NCBI RefSeq assembly: GCF_031181705.1
Contig: NZ_JAPSKN010000009.1
Coordinates: 1 to 64,000, forward strand
DNA from: Streptomyces sp.
Lineage (GTDB): Bacteria > Actinomycetota > Actinomycetes > Streptomycetales > Streptomycetaceae
Length of the DNA: 64,000 nt
Direction: 5' to 3'
Part shown: positions 7,368 through 16,027 of the stretch, piece after piece
Numbering within the stretch: position 1 is the stretch's first letter
Layout of the letters: every line of letters starts with the position of its first letter
Notes under the pieces: generated by a model
The model's input: only the letters and a program-made list of their open reading frames with translations
The model's database searches: none
Told to the model about the DNA's origin: nothing
Program-made: the position numbers and the translations under genes

Positions 7368-10300
7368 GTGACGGGCTTGCTGCTGCTGCGTCTGCGGGCG
7401 CATCGGCTGCTTCTCTCGGCCGCCCTGCTCGCCGTGGTGCTGACCACCTCGGTCCTCGCCGCCCTCACGGCCTTCTCCGACTCCGTCGGGGACGCGGCGC
7501 TGCGCGGCACCCTGGGCGGCCGGTCCGCGGTCTCCGCCTCCCTCGTCGTGGAGGCGGACGTCCCTGGCCCGCGGCGCGAGGCGGCGCAGCGGGCCGTGGT
7601 GCGCGGGGCGCGGGAGGCGTTCGGCGGGCTGCCGGTGACCGTGCGGCGGCTGGAGCGGACGGGTCCGTACGCGCTGCCCCGTTCCCTCCAGGACGCCGAC
7701 GCGCGTGCCGGGGATCCCGACCTGACGCTCCTCGCCGCCCTGGACCGGTCACGGATCAGGTTGGTGTCGGGGGCTTTCCCGGGCCCGGTGCCCGCCTCCC
7801 GCGGCGCCGCCGTCCCGGTCGCCCTGCCCGAGTCGGCCGCCGAGCGGCTGGGGCTGCGGGCCGGCGCGCGGCTCACGCTCACCGACCGGCTGGACGGCGC
7901 GCCGCTGCGGATCCGGGTGACCGGCGTGTACCGGCCGGCCGACGGCTCGGATCCGTACTGGCAGGTGGACACGCTCGGCGGCCAGGGCGTGCGCACCGTC
8001 GCCTTCACGACCTTCGGGCCGCTGCTCGCGGACGCGTCGGCGCTCGCCTCCGGCCGCACCTCCGCTGACGGCACCGGCTGGGTGGCGACGGCCGACTACC
8101 GGAGACTCACCACCGACGGCATCGGCGCGCTCCGCGCGGCGACCGTCCGCGGGGCCGCGGCGCTGCGCCGGGAGCCGGCGCTCGGGGGCCGGGCGGACGT
8201 GCGCACCGAACTGCCCGAGGTGCTCGACCGGACCGAGCGGGCGCTGCTGGTGTCCCGCTCCACGCTGCTGATCGTCTCCGTGCAGCTGGTGCTGCTCGCC
8301 GGGTACGCGCTGCTGCTGGTGGCGCGGCTGCTGGGCGGCGAACGGGCGGGCGAGACCGGGCTGCTGCGGGCCAGGGGCGCCTCGCGCGGCCGGATCGCGG
8401 GGCTGGCCGCGCTGGAGGCGCTGCTGCTGGCGGTGCCCGCCGCGGTCTGTGCCGCGCTGCTGTCCGGCCCGCTGGCCCGGCTGCTGGCCCGGTGGTCCGC
8501 GCTCGACGGGATCGGGCTGCGGCTGGGCACCGCCCCGTCGGGCGGGGTGTGGCTGGTCGCGGGCGCGGTGGCCCTGGCGTGCGCGGCGGCGGTCGTGGCG
8601 CCCGCGCTGGCGGCGACGGCCGGAACGGCGGTGCGGCTGCGGCGGGTCCGTGCCGCGACGACGGCCGCACCCGTGCGGGCGGGAGCCGACGTGGGGCTGC
8701 TGCTGATCGCCGGGGTGGCGTACTGGCAGCTGGAGCGGCAGACCGACGCGAGCGGCGGTGGGGCACTCAGCCGGGACCGCGCCGGCGAACTGGACATCGA
8801 TCCGCTGCTCGTCGCGGCGCCCGCGCTGGCGCTGCTGGCGGGCACGGTGCTGACGCTGCGTCTGCTGCCGCTCGCGGCCCGGCTGGCGGAGCGGCGGTCC
8901 GCCCGGGGGCGCGGGCTGCCGGCGGCGCTGGCGGGCTGGCAGTTCAGCCGGCGGCCGCTGCGCGGGGCGGGTCCGGTGCTGCTGCTGGTCGTCGCCGTGG
9001 CGACCGGCATGCTGGCGATCGGGCACGGCGCCTCCTGGGACCGCTCGCAGGACGACCAGGCCGACTTCCGCACGGGCGCCGACGTACGCGTCCTCGACCA
9101 CCGGCCGGGCAGCCCAGGCCAGACCGGCCTCTACGCCGCGCTGCCCGGGGCCCGGGCAGCGGCTCCCGCGCACCGCGCCGCCCTGTCCCTGTCCGGCGAC
9201 CGGGAGGCGACGGTCCTCGTCCTCGACACCGCGCACGCGAGGGACGGGATGCTGATGCGCGGCGACCTCGCCGACGAGCCCCCGGAGCGGCTGCTGCGCC
9301 ACCTGGCGCCGCCCGCGCCGGAGCAGGACCGGGCCGTGCGGCTCCCCGACGGCACCCGGCGGCTCGCCCTCGACGTGCGGATCGGCGACACGCGGGCCCG
9401 GACCGGACGCTCCCCCTCGCGGCGGGCGCCCGCGCTCACGGCGGTCGTCGAGGACCGGTACGGCATCGGGTACCGGCTGGGCGCCGGGACCGTTCCGGTG
9501 GACGGCCGGGTGCACCGGCTCACGCTGGACCTGGACGGGACGGCGGCGGGCCGCCGTGCCGCCCCGGCCGGACCGTTGCGGCTCACCGGGATGCAACTCG
9601 ACGACACCGCGCCCCCCGGCCGCCCCGAGACCCACCGGCTCACCGTCGAACGGCTGCTGGCCAGCGGCCCCGGCGGCCCCGAGCGGACCGTCCCGGTGGC
9701 CGCCGGGACCCGCTGGCGCGGCGAGCGGTCCGTCACGCAGAACGGCGAGGTCCTCGCCCGGTCGGCGGTGCGGCCCGCCGGGCCGGGGGCAGCGGGGCCG
9801 GGGACCGCGCCCCTGACGGTGTCGTACGGCACCGGGTCCGCCGCGGACGCCGACGACGCCACCGGCGATCCGCCGGTGTACACCGTCCGTCTCTCGACCG
9901 CCGGGGAGGCGGCGCCGCCGCGCCTGTCCGCCGTCGCCACCGAGGACTTCCTGCGGGCGGCGGGGGCCGCGCCCGGCGACACCGTCGATGTGCCGCTGGC
10001 CGGGGAGCGGCTGCGCGTGCGGATCGTCCGGTCGGTCGAGGCGCTGCCGACCACGGGCACCGGCCTCGGCGGGGACGACACGGACGGCGGGGCGCTGCTG
10101 CTCGATCTGCGGGCCGTCGACGCCGTGCTGGCGCACCGGGCCAGCGCGCCGCTCGTCCCCACCGAGTGGTGGGTGAGCACCGCTCCCGGCAGGGCCGCCG
10201 AGGTCGCCGCCGGGCTGCGGGCACGTCCCGACCTCACGGCCCGGCAGGTGCTGGTGCGGGACGAGACGGCGGCCGAACTGCTGCGCGATCCGCTGGGCGC

Positions 10301-10724
10301 CGGGCCGCGCTCGGCGCTGACGGCGGTGGCGGTGGCCGCCGTGCTCCTCGCCGCCGGGGGCTTCGCGGTGAGTGCCGCCGGGGCGCGGCGCGAGCGGTCC
10401 GCGGAGTTCGCGGTACTGCGCGCGCTGGGCGCACCACGCCGTGACCTGGCCCGGCTCGTCGCCACGGAGCAGAGCCTGCTCGTCGGCGCCGGGCTGCTCG
10501 CCGGGCTCGGCCTCGGCGCGGTGCTGGCCCGGGCCGTCGTGCCGCTGATCGTGCTGACCTCCGGCGCCGCGCGACCGGTGCCGCCGGTGCTCGTCGAACT
10601 GCCGCCGGCCCGGCTGGCCCTGCTCCTCGCGGGGGTGGCCGCGCCGCTGCTGCTGATCACCGCCGCGTCGGCGCTGCGCCGGGCCGAACCGGCGGTCGTG
10701 CTCCGCCACCAGGGGGATGACTGA
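7368..10724 (+). CDS. Very large FtsX/MacB-like ABC permease
   Basis: About 1118 residues. An N-terminal membrane anchor (about 12-32) is followed by an extracytoplasmic MacB-like domain and an FtsX-type helix bundle (roughly 270-480). A second anchor near 535 precedes another large extracytoplasmic region, and a C-terminal FtsX bundle with three helices carries the cytoplasmic motif RRERSAEFAVLRALGA. The protein thus holds two complete FtsX half-permeases. The GTG at 7368 is preferred because GGGGGAAG precedes it; an in-frame GTG at 7335 would add 11 residues without a clear ribosome site. The partner permease gene begins one base after the stop. Such systems move lipids, lipoproteins or peptides, or transmit signals; the substrate here is unknown. 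Confidence 0.9.
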   Translation: MTGLLLLRLRAHRLLLSAALLAVVLTTSVLAALTAFSDSVGDAALRGTLGGRSAVSASLVVEADVPGPRREAAQRAVVRGAREAFGGLPVTVRRLERTGPYALPRSLQDADARAGDPDLTLLAALDRSRIRLVSGAFPGPVPASRGAAVPVALPESAAERLGLRAGARLTLTDRLDGAPLRIRVTGVYRPADGSDPYWQVDTLGGQGVRTVAFTTFGPLLADASALASGRTSADGTGWVATADYRRLTTDGIGALRAATVRGAAALRREPALGGRADVRTELPEVLDRTERALLVSRSTLLIVSVQLVLLAGYALLLVARLLGGERAGETGLLRARGASRGRIAGLAALEALLLAVPAAVCAALLSGPLARLLARWSALDGIGLRLGTAPSGGVWLVAGAVALACAAAVVAPALAATAGTAVRLRRVRAATTAAPVRAGADVGLLLIAGVAYWQLERQTDASGGGALSRDRAGELDIDPLLVAAPALALLAGTVLTLRLLPLAARLAERRSARGRGLPAALAGWQFSRRPLRGAGPVLLLVVAVATGMLAIGHGASWDRSQDDQADFRTGADVRVLDHRPGSPGQTGLYAALPGARAAAPAHRAALSLSGDREATVLVLDTAHARDGMLMRGDLADEPPERLLRHLAPPAPEQDRAVRLPDGTRRLALDVRIGDTRARTGRSPSRRAPALTAVVEDRYGIGYRLGAGTVPVDGRVHRLTLDLDGTAAGRRAAPAGPLRLTGMQLDDTAPPGRPETHRLTVERLLASGPGGPERTVPVAAGTRWRGERSVTQNGEVLARSAVRPAGPGAAGPGTAPLTVSYGTGSAADADDATGDPPVYTVRLSTAGEAAPPRLSAVATEDFLRAAGAAPGDTVDVPLAGERLRVRIVRSVEALPTTGTGLGGDDTDGGALLLDLRAVDAVLAHRASAPLVPTEWWVSTAPGRAAEVAAGLRARPDLTARQVLVRDETAAELLRDPLGAGPRSALTAVAVAAVLLAAGGFAVSAAGARRERSAEFAVLRALGAPRRDLARLVATEQSLLVGAGLLAGLGLGAVLARAVVPLIVLTSGAARPVPPVLVELPPARLALLLAGVAAPLLLITAASALRRAEPAVVLRHQGDD

Positions 10725-10725
10725 G

Positions 10726-13458
10726 ATGCCGTCGCACGCGCAGGGGGCGCCCTGGGTGCGGACCCGGCTGCGGACCGCGCCCTGGTCCGCCGTCGCGCTC
10801 GGGGTGCTGGTGCTGGTCACGGCGTTCCTCGCGGCCGTACTGCCCCGGGCCGTCGAGGTGTACGAGACGGACGGGCTGCGCGCGGCCGTCGCCGGGGCCT
10901 CGCCCGAGTCGACCGTGCTGGAGCTCAAGACGCCCCAGCCCGGGCTCGAACGGACGGACGGGGCCCGTGCGGACGCGGTCCGCCCGGAGGCGCTCGCGGC
11001 GGTCGAAGCCCAGGCGCGGGCCCTGCTGCCCGAGCCGCTGCGGGCGGACCCGGCGCAGTCGGCGTACGGGGTGCGGACCGCGAAGAGCCTGCAGGCGCTG
11101 GACCGTTGGCTGCCCCGGCCGGACGGGCTGCCGCCCCGCTTCACCCTGCTCGCGCAGTCGGGGGCGGCCGGTCACGCCACCGTCCGGGAGGGCCGGCTGC
11201 CCGCGGCCGGCCGGGTGGGGGTGGACACCAGGGCGGTGGAGGGTGCCGTGACCCGCGAGACCGCCCGCGCGCTGCGGTTGCGGGTCGGCTCCACGCTCAC
11301 CCTGGCCGAGTACCCGGACCGGCCGCTGACCGTGCGGATCACCGGCGTCCTCGAACCCCGGCAGCCGCAGCGCAGTTACTGGTCGGCGGAGCCGGTCCTG
11401 CGCAGCCCGACCCTGGCCGTCAGCTCGGGCCGTCCGCCGCAGTTCTACTGGGAGGCGGGTGTTCTGCTCGCGCCCGGGGCGGCGCCCGCGCTGCTCGGCG
11501 GGCAGGGCGAGCCGGAGCGGTACTGGCGGTTCGCGCCGGCCACCGGGCGGCTCACCGGTTCGGACGCCCCGGCGCTGGTCGCGGCGGTCGCGTCCCTGGA
11601 GGACGGGCCCGCTCTGGTGCGGATGCGCGGGGCGGCCGGCCCGACCGCGCAGTTGTTCACCGGTCTGGAGCAGGTGATCGGCGCCCACACGCGGACCCGG
11701 GAGGCGATCACGCCCGTGGTCGGCGTGGCGGTCTTCGGGATCGCCGCGGTCGCCGTCGTCGTACTGCTGATGAGCGGGGGCCTGGCCGCCGCCCGCCGGG
11801 ACGCCGAGCTCGCCCTGCTGCGCGCCCGGGGCGCCTCGCTGCGCGGCATCGCCGGGCGGCTGCTGGCCGAGACCGCGGTGCCGGTGGTGCCCGCGGCGGT
11901 CTGCGGCCTGCTGCTCGCGCTGCTCGTGGTGGACGGGGCCCGGCTGCTGCCCGCCCTGCTCGGGGCGGGCGCCGTGGCCCTGCTCGCCGGTGCCGCGCTG
12001 CCGGTGCGCGCGGTCGTGGCGCAGCGCAGGCCGCGGGCGCACCGGGAACGCGACGACCTCGCCCACGCCAGGCCGGGCGGGCGCCGCGCGGTCGCCGAAC
12101 TGACCGTGCTGGTGCTGGCCGTCGGCTCGGTGGCGGCGCTGCGCCGCCGCGGTACGGAAGGGCCGGGCGATCTGCTGGTGAGCGCCGCGCCGGTGCTCGT
12201 CGGGGTGGTGGCCGCGCTGGTCCTGGTACGGCTGTACCCGCTGCCGCCGCGGTGGGCCGCCGGCCCGGCCGGGCGGCTGCGCGGGGTGGTCGGGTTCCTG
12301 TCGCTGGCCCGCTCGGGCCGCTCCCCGGCGGCGGTCGCCGTCCTGCCGCTGCTCGCCCTGCTGATCGCGCTGACGACGGCCGCCTTCGGCGGGTCGGTGC
12401 TGACGGGCGTGGCGGACGCGCGGGAGCGGGCCGCGCTGCTGGCCACCGGCGCGGACGCGCGGCTGGACACGGCCGACGGCTCGCCGCTCCCTGCGGGGCT
12501 GGCCCGGGCGGTCCGGGGGGTGCCGGGCGTACGGCAGGTCACGGCGGTGGGTTTCGCGTACGCGGCGGACGGCGCGTCCGACCGGACGCGTTCGCTTCCG
12601 GTGATCGGCGTGGAGCCGGACACCTACGCCCGGGTCGCCCGGCAGACGGGGCTCGGGGGCTTCCCGGCGGACCGGTTGGGATCGGCGGACGGGGTGCTGG
12701 GCGCCGTCGCCTCGCCCGGGGTCGCCGAGCGGTTCGGGCGGGGACCGCGCCGGCTCGCGACCGACAGTGGGGTGGTCACCGTGCGGATCACCGCGGTGAA
12801 CCCTCGCACCCCGGCGGCCCCGGAGGGAGAGTTCCTGCTCGTCGACGCGGCGGGAGTCGAGCGCTTCGCCGGTCCCACGACCCTGCTGGCGGCCGGTGCC
12901 GGGCTCGACGCGAAGGCGCTGCGGGCTGCCGTGCGCGGCGCCGGGGCCGGCCTCTCGGTGACCGTGCGTGCCGAGGAGCGCGCGGCGCTGGCCGACTCCC
13001 CGCTGCAGACGGGTGCCGAGCGCGTCTACGTCTGGGCCGTCGTCGCGGGCGCGGGCTACGCCGTCCTCGCCCTGGTCCTCGGCCTGCTGCGGACCGCGCC
13101 GGAGCGGGCCGCGCTGCTGGCCCTGCTGCGCACCCTGGGCCTGACGACGGGCCAAGGGCGGCGGCTGCTCGGCCTGGAGGCGCTGCCGCAGGCCCTGCTG
13201 GCGGCCGGCGGGGGCGTGGCCGCCGGCTGGGCCGCGGTACGGCTGCTCGCCCCCGGCGTCGACCTGGGCCGGCTGGCCCTGTCCGGAACGCCCGGGGCCA
13301 CGGTGCCGGGTGGTGCCGTGCTGCGGGCCGACCCCTGGTCGCTGGTCCTGCCGGCCGCTGTCACGGTGCTGCTGGCGGGGGCGGTGGCCGTCGCGCAGGC
13401 CTGGTGGGCGGGGCGCCGGACACCGATCACTCACCTCAGAGCGGGAGACATGCGATGA
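10726..13458 (+). CDS. Large FtsX/MacB-like ABC permease, partner of the preceding gene
   Basis: About 910 residues with the same two-unit plan as its upstream neighbour. It has an anchor at about 20-40 (ending AAVLPRAVEVYE), an extracytoplasmic domain and an FtsX bundle near 330-480 with the coupling motif ARRDAELALLRARGA. A second bundle is at the C-terminus, with the motif RTAPERAALLALLRTLGL. The ATG at 10726 has AGGGGG 9 bases upstream; an ATG at 10717 is also in frame but sits directly on that purine run. Its end overlaps the ATPase start by 4 bases (ATGA), so the three rightward genes form one translationally coupled unit. It is probably the heteromeric partner of the 1118-residue permease. 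Confidence 0.9.
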   Translation: MPSHAQGAPWVRTRLRTAPWSAVALGVLVLVTAFLAAVLPRAVEVYETDGLRAAVAGASPESTVLELKTPQPGLERTDGARADAVRPEALAAVEAQARALLPEPLRADPAQSAYGVRTAKSLQALDRWLPRPDGLPPRFTLLAQSGAAGHATVREGRLPAAGRVGVDTRAVEGAVTRETARALRLRVGSTLTLAEYPDRPLTVRITGVLEPRQPQRSYWSAEPVLRSPTLAVSSGRPPQFYWEAGVLLAPGAAPALLGGQGEPERYWRFAPATGRLTGSDAPALVAAVASLEDGPALVRMRGAAGPTAQLFTGLEQVIGAHTRTREAITPVVGVAVFGIAAVAVVVLLMSGGLAAARRDAELALLRARGASLRGIAGRLLAETAVPVVPAAVCGLLLALLVVDGARLLPALLGAGAVALLAGAALPVRAVVAQRRPRAHRERDDLAHARPGGRRAVAELTVLVLAVGSVAALRRRGTEGPGDLLVSAAPVLVGVVAALVLVRLYPLPPRWAAGPAGRLRGVVGFLSLARSGRSPAAVAVLPLLALLIALTTAAFGGSVLTGVADARERAALLATGADARLDTADGSPLPAGLARAVRGVPGVRQVTAVGFAYAADGASDRTRSLPVIGVEPDTYARVARQTGLGGFPADRLGSADGVLGAVASPGVAERFGRGPRRLATDSGVVTVRITAVNPRTPAAPEGEFLLVDAAGVERFAGPTTLLAAGAGLDAKALRAAVRGAGAGLSVTVRAEERAALADSPLQTGAERVYVWAVVAGAGYAVLALVLGLLRTAPERAALLALLRTLGLTTGQGRRLLGLEALPQALLAAGGGVAAGWAAVRLLAPGVDLGRLALSGTPGATVPGGAVLRADPWSLVLPAAVTVLLAGAVAVAQAWWAGRRTPITHLRAGDMR

Positions 13459-14429
13459 GCCCTACGACGGAGTCGCTCGCGGAGCTGGAGCGGCGGGCGA
13501 CGCGCCACCGTGACCGGCCCGCGTACGGGCACGACGCCCTGATCGCCTGCGACCGGCTGGTGCGGATCTTCGCCAGGCGCGGCGGCGGGGACGCCGTGGA
13601 GGTGCAGGCGCTGCAAGGGCTCGATCTGCTGGTGCGCGAGGGCGAGTTGATGGCCCTGGTGGGGGCGTCCGGCAGCGGCAAGTCGACCCTGATGAACATC
13701 CTCGCGGGCCTGGACGTCCCGACCGCGGGCTCCGCGAGGGTCGCGGGCCGCGATCTGCTGACGATGGACGCCAAGGCGCGGCTGCGCTACCGGCGGGAGG
13801 TGGTCGGCTTCGTCTGGCAGCAGACGGCCCGCAACCTGCTGCCGTATCTGACGGCGGCGCAGAACGTCGCCCTGCCGATGGAGCTGGCGGGCCGGGCGCG
13901 GCGGAAGCGGGCCGCGCGGGCCGGTGAGCTGCTGTCCCTGCTGGGCGTCGCCGACTGCGCCGACCGGCGCCCGCGGCAGATGTCCGGCGGCCAGCAGCAG
14001 CGCGTGGCGATCGCCGTCGCCCTGGCCAACGACCCGGCCGTGCTGCTCGCGGACGAGCCGACCGGAGAGCTGGACTCGGCGACCGGGCAGCAGGTCTTCG
14101 CGGCGTTCCGCCGGGCCAATGAGGAGCTGGGCACGACGATCGTCGTCGTCACGCACGACCAGGGGGTCGCCGGCGAGGTCCGCCGCACGGTCGCGATCCG
14201 TGACGGCCGCACCTCCACGGAGGTCCTGCGCCGCACGGAGGTCGACGCGACGGGCCGGGAGTCGCTGGTGGCGCGCGAGTACGCGATGCTCGACCGCGCG
14301 GGCCGCCTGCAGCTCCCCGCCGAGTACACGGCGGCCCTGGGCATGCGGGACCGGGTGCTGCTGGAGCTGGAGGAGGACCACGTCCAGGTGTGGCCCGACG
14401 GGAACGGGACCGGGGACGGGGACGGCTGA
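13455..14429 (+). CDS. ABC transporter ATP-binding protein with C-terminal AbrB-like tail
   Basis: 324-residue LolD/MacB-type ATPase. Walker A GASGSGKST is at residues 70-78; the signature MSGGQQQRV, Walker B LLADEPTGELDS and H-loop THDQ are intact. After the ATPase core (ending near 265) the protein continues with residues 278-315, whose pattern DRAGRLQLPAEY...LGM...LLELEEDHVQV strongly recalls the swapped-hairpin fold of AbrB/SpoVT regulators (GRVVIPxE...LGI...LE). That is unusual for a transport ATPase and suggests dimerisation or nucleic acid contact. The ATG at 13455 overlaps the permease stop (ATGA), with GGGAG 7 bases upstream. A strong hairpin follows the gene. Confidence 0.92.
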   Translation: MSPTTESLAELERRATRHRDRPAYGHDALIACDRLVRIFARRGGGDAVEVQALQGLDLLVREGELMALVGASGSGKSTLMNILAGLDVPTAGSARVAGRDLLTMDAKARLRYRREVVGFVWQQTARNLLPYLTAAQNVALPMELAGRARRKRAARAGELLSLLGVADCADRRPRQMSGGQQQRVAIAVALANDPAVLLADEPTGELDSATGQQVFAAFRRANEELGTTIVVVTHDQGVAGEVRRTVAIRDGRTSTEVLRRTEVDATGRESLVAREYAMLDRAGRLQLPAEYTAALGMRDRVLLELEEDHVQVWPDGNGTGDGDG

Positions 14430-14470
14430 GAGCGGGAACGACTGAGCACGGAAAACGGCTGGGGACGTGC

Positions 14471-14520
14471 GACGGCGCCTGCCCGGTCGTCCGGTCGGGG
14501 ACAGTGGGGCAGGCGCCGTC
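14471..14520. terminator. Bidirectional terminator hairpin between the ABC operon and gltD
   Basis: Perfect 14-bp inverted repeat, GACGGCGCCTGCCC at 14471-14484 and its complement at 14507-14520, with a 22-base loop. It lies between the rightward ABC operon and the leftward gltD end. There is no T-tract, but the position between convergent genes supports termination in both directions. Confidence 0.7.
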
Positions 14521-14563
14521 GGTGTTCCGTACGCCTTTGTACGGGACGTGGTGGGGGCGCGCG

Positions 14564-16027
14564 TCAGACCATCAGCGCACGGTCCGTCGGGCGGATCGGG
14601 GCCGGCAGGTCGCTGGCGCCGGTCAGGAAGCGGTCGACGCCCCTCGCGGCCGAGCGGCCCTCCGCGATCGCCCAGACGATGAGCGACTGGCCGCGGCCGG
14701 CGTCACCGGCGACGAACACGCCCGGCACGTTGGTCTGCCAGTCGGCGTCGCGGGCGATGTTGCCGCGCTCGTCGAGCTCCAGGCCGAACTGCTCGACCAG
14801 GCCGTTCTCCCGGTCGGTGCCCGTGAAGCCCATGGCGAGCGTGACCAGCTGGGCGGGGATCTTGCGCTCCGTGCCCGGCTTCGGCGTCAGCCTGCCGTCG
14901 ACGAACTCCACCTCGGTGAGGTGCAGCCACTGGACGTTGCCGTCCTCGTCGCCCTCGAAGTGAGTCGTCGAGACCGAGTAGACGCGCTCGCCGCCCTCCT
15001 CGTGGGCCGAGGTGACCTTGTACAGCATGGGGAAGGTGGGCCAGGGCTGGTTGACCGGGTGCCGCTCGTCGTTCGGGCGGGGCATGATCTCCAGCTGCGT
15101 GACCGAGGCCGCGCCCTGGCGGTGGGCGGTGCCGACACAGTCCGCGCCGGTGTCGCCGCCGCCGATGACCACGACGTGCTTGCCCTCGGCCGAGATCGGG
15201 GGCGCCACGAAGTCGCCCTCCTGCACCTTGTTCGCCAGGGGCAGGTACTCCATGGCCTGGTGGATGCCCTTGAGCTCGCGGCCGGGCACCGGCAGGTCAC
15301 GGGCGGTCGTCGCGCCCACGGCCAGGACCACGGCGTCGTACCGCTTCTTCAGGTCGGTCGCCTTGAGGTCGCGGCCGATCTCGACACCGGTGCGGAAGCG
15401 GGTGCCCTCCGCGCGCATCTGCTCGATGCGGCGGTTGATGTGCCGCTTCTCCATCTTGAACTCGGGGATGCCGTAGCGCAGGAGGCCGCCGATGCGGTCC
15501 GCGCGCTCGTAGACGGCGACGGTGTGCCCGGCGCGGGTCAGCTGCTGGGCGGCGGCGAGACCGGCCGGGCCCGAGCCGACGACCGCGACGGTCTTGCCCG
15601 AGAGGCGCTCCGGGATCTGCGGGGCGACGTCCCCGGTCTCCCACGCCTTGTCGATGATCGAGACCTCGACGTTCTTGATGGTGACCGGCGGCTGGTTGAT
15701 GCCGAGCACACACGCCGACTCGCAGGGAGCGGGGCACAGGCGGCCGGTGAACTCCGGGAAGTTGTTGGTGGCGTGCAGGCGCTCCTGCGCGGCCGACCAG
15801 TCCTCGCGGTAGGCGTAGTCGTTCCACTCGGGGATGAGGTTCCCGAGCGGGCAGCCGTTGTGGCAGAACGGGATGCCGCAGTCCATGCACCGGCTGGCCT
15901 GCTTGCTGATGATCGGCAGCAGGGAGCCGGGGACGTAGACCTCGTTCCAGTCCTTGACGCGCTCCTCGACGGGGCGGGACTTGGCGACCTCGCGCCCGTG
16001 GTTCAGGAAGCCCTTCGGGTCAGCCAT
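14564..16027 (-). CDS. gltD: Glutamate synthase small subunit
   Basis: 487 residues. It is the NADPH-oxidising, electron-feeding subunit that passes reducing power to GltB for converting glutamine plus 2-oxoglutarate to two glutamates. N-terminal cysteines C47, C50, C55 and C59, followed by C98, C102 and C106, form the ferredoxin-like iron-sulfur region. The FAD-binding motif GSGPAG is at 151-156, and the NADPH-binding GGGDTGAD lies in the middle of the protein. Length and domain order match bacterial GltD. The ATG at 16027 lies 8 bases inside the end of gltB, so the subunits are translationally coupled. Confidence 0.97.
   Translation of the reverse strand: MADPKGFLNHGREVAKSRPVEERVKDWNEVYVPGSLLPIISKQASRCMDCGIPFCHNGCPLGNLIPEWNDYAYREDWSAAQERLHATNNFPEFTGRLCPAPCESACVLGINQPPVTIKNVEVSIIDKAWETGDVAPQIPERLSGKTVAVVGSGPAGLAAAQQLTRAGHTVAVYERADRIGGLLRYGIPEFKMEKRHINRRIEQMRAEGTRFRTGVEIGRDLKATDLKKRYDAVVLAVGATTARDLPVPGRELKGIHQAMEYLPLANKVQEGDFVAPPISAEGKHVVVIGGGDTGADCVGTAHRQGAASVTQLEIMPRPNDERHPVNQPWPTFPMLYKVTSAHEEGGERVYSVSTTHFEGDEDGNVQWLHLTEVEFVDGRLTPKPGTERKIPAQLVTLAMGFTGTDRENGLVEQFGLELDERGNIARDADWQTNVPGVFVAGDAGRGQSLIVWAIAEGRSAARGVDRFLTGASDLPAPIRPTDRALMV

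Noticed and set aside
7749..11144. A very long minus-strand frame opposite the first permease, and a similar one at 10657-13434
   Set aside because: Both translate to Arg/Pro/Gly/Gln-rich sequence with no motifs, while the plus-strand frames show coherent FtsX membrane architecture.
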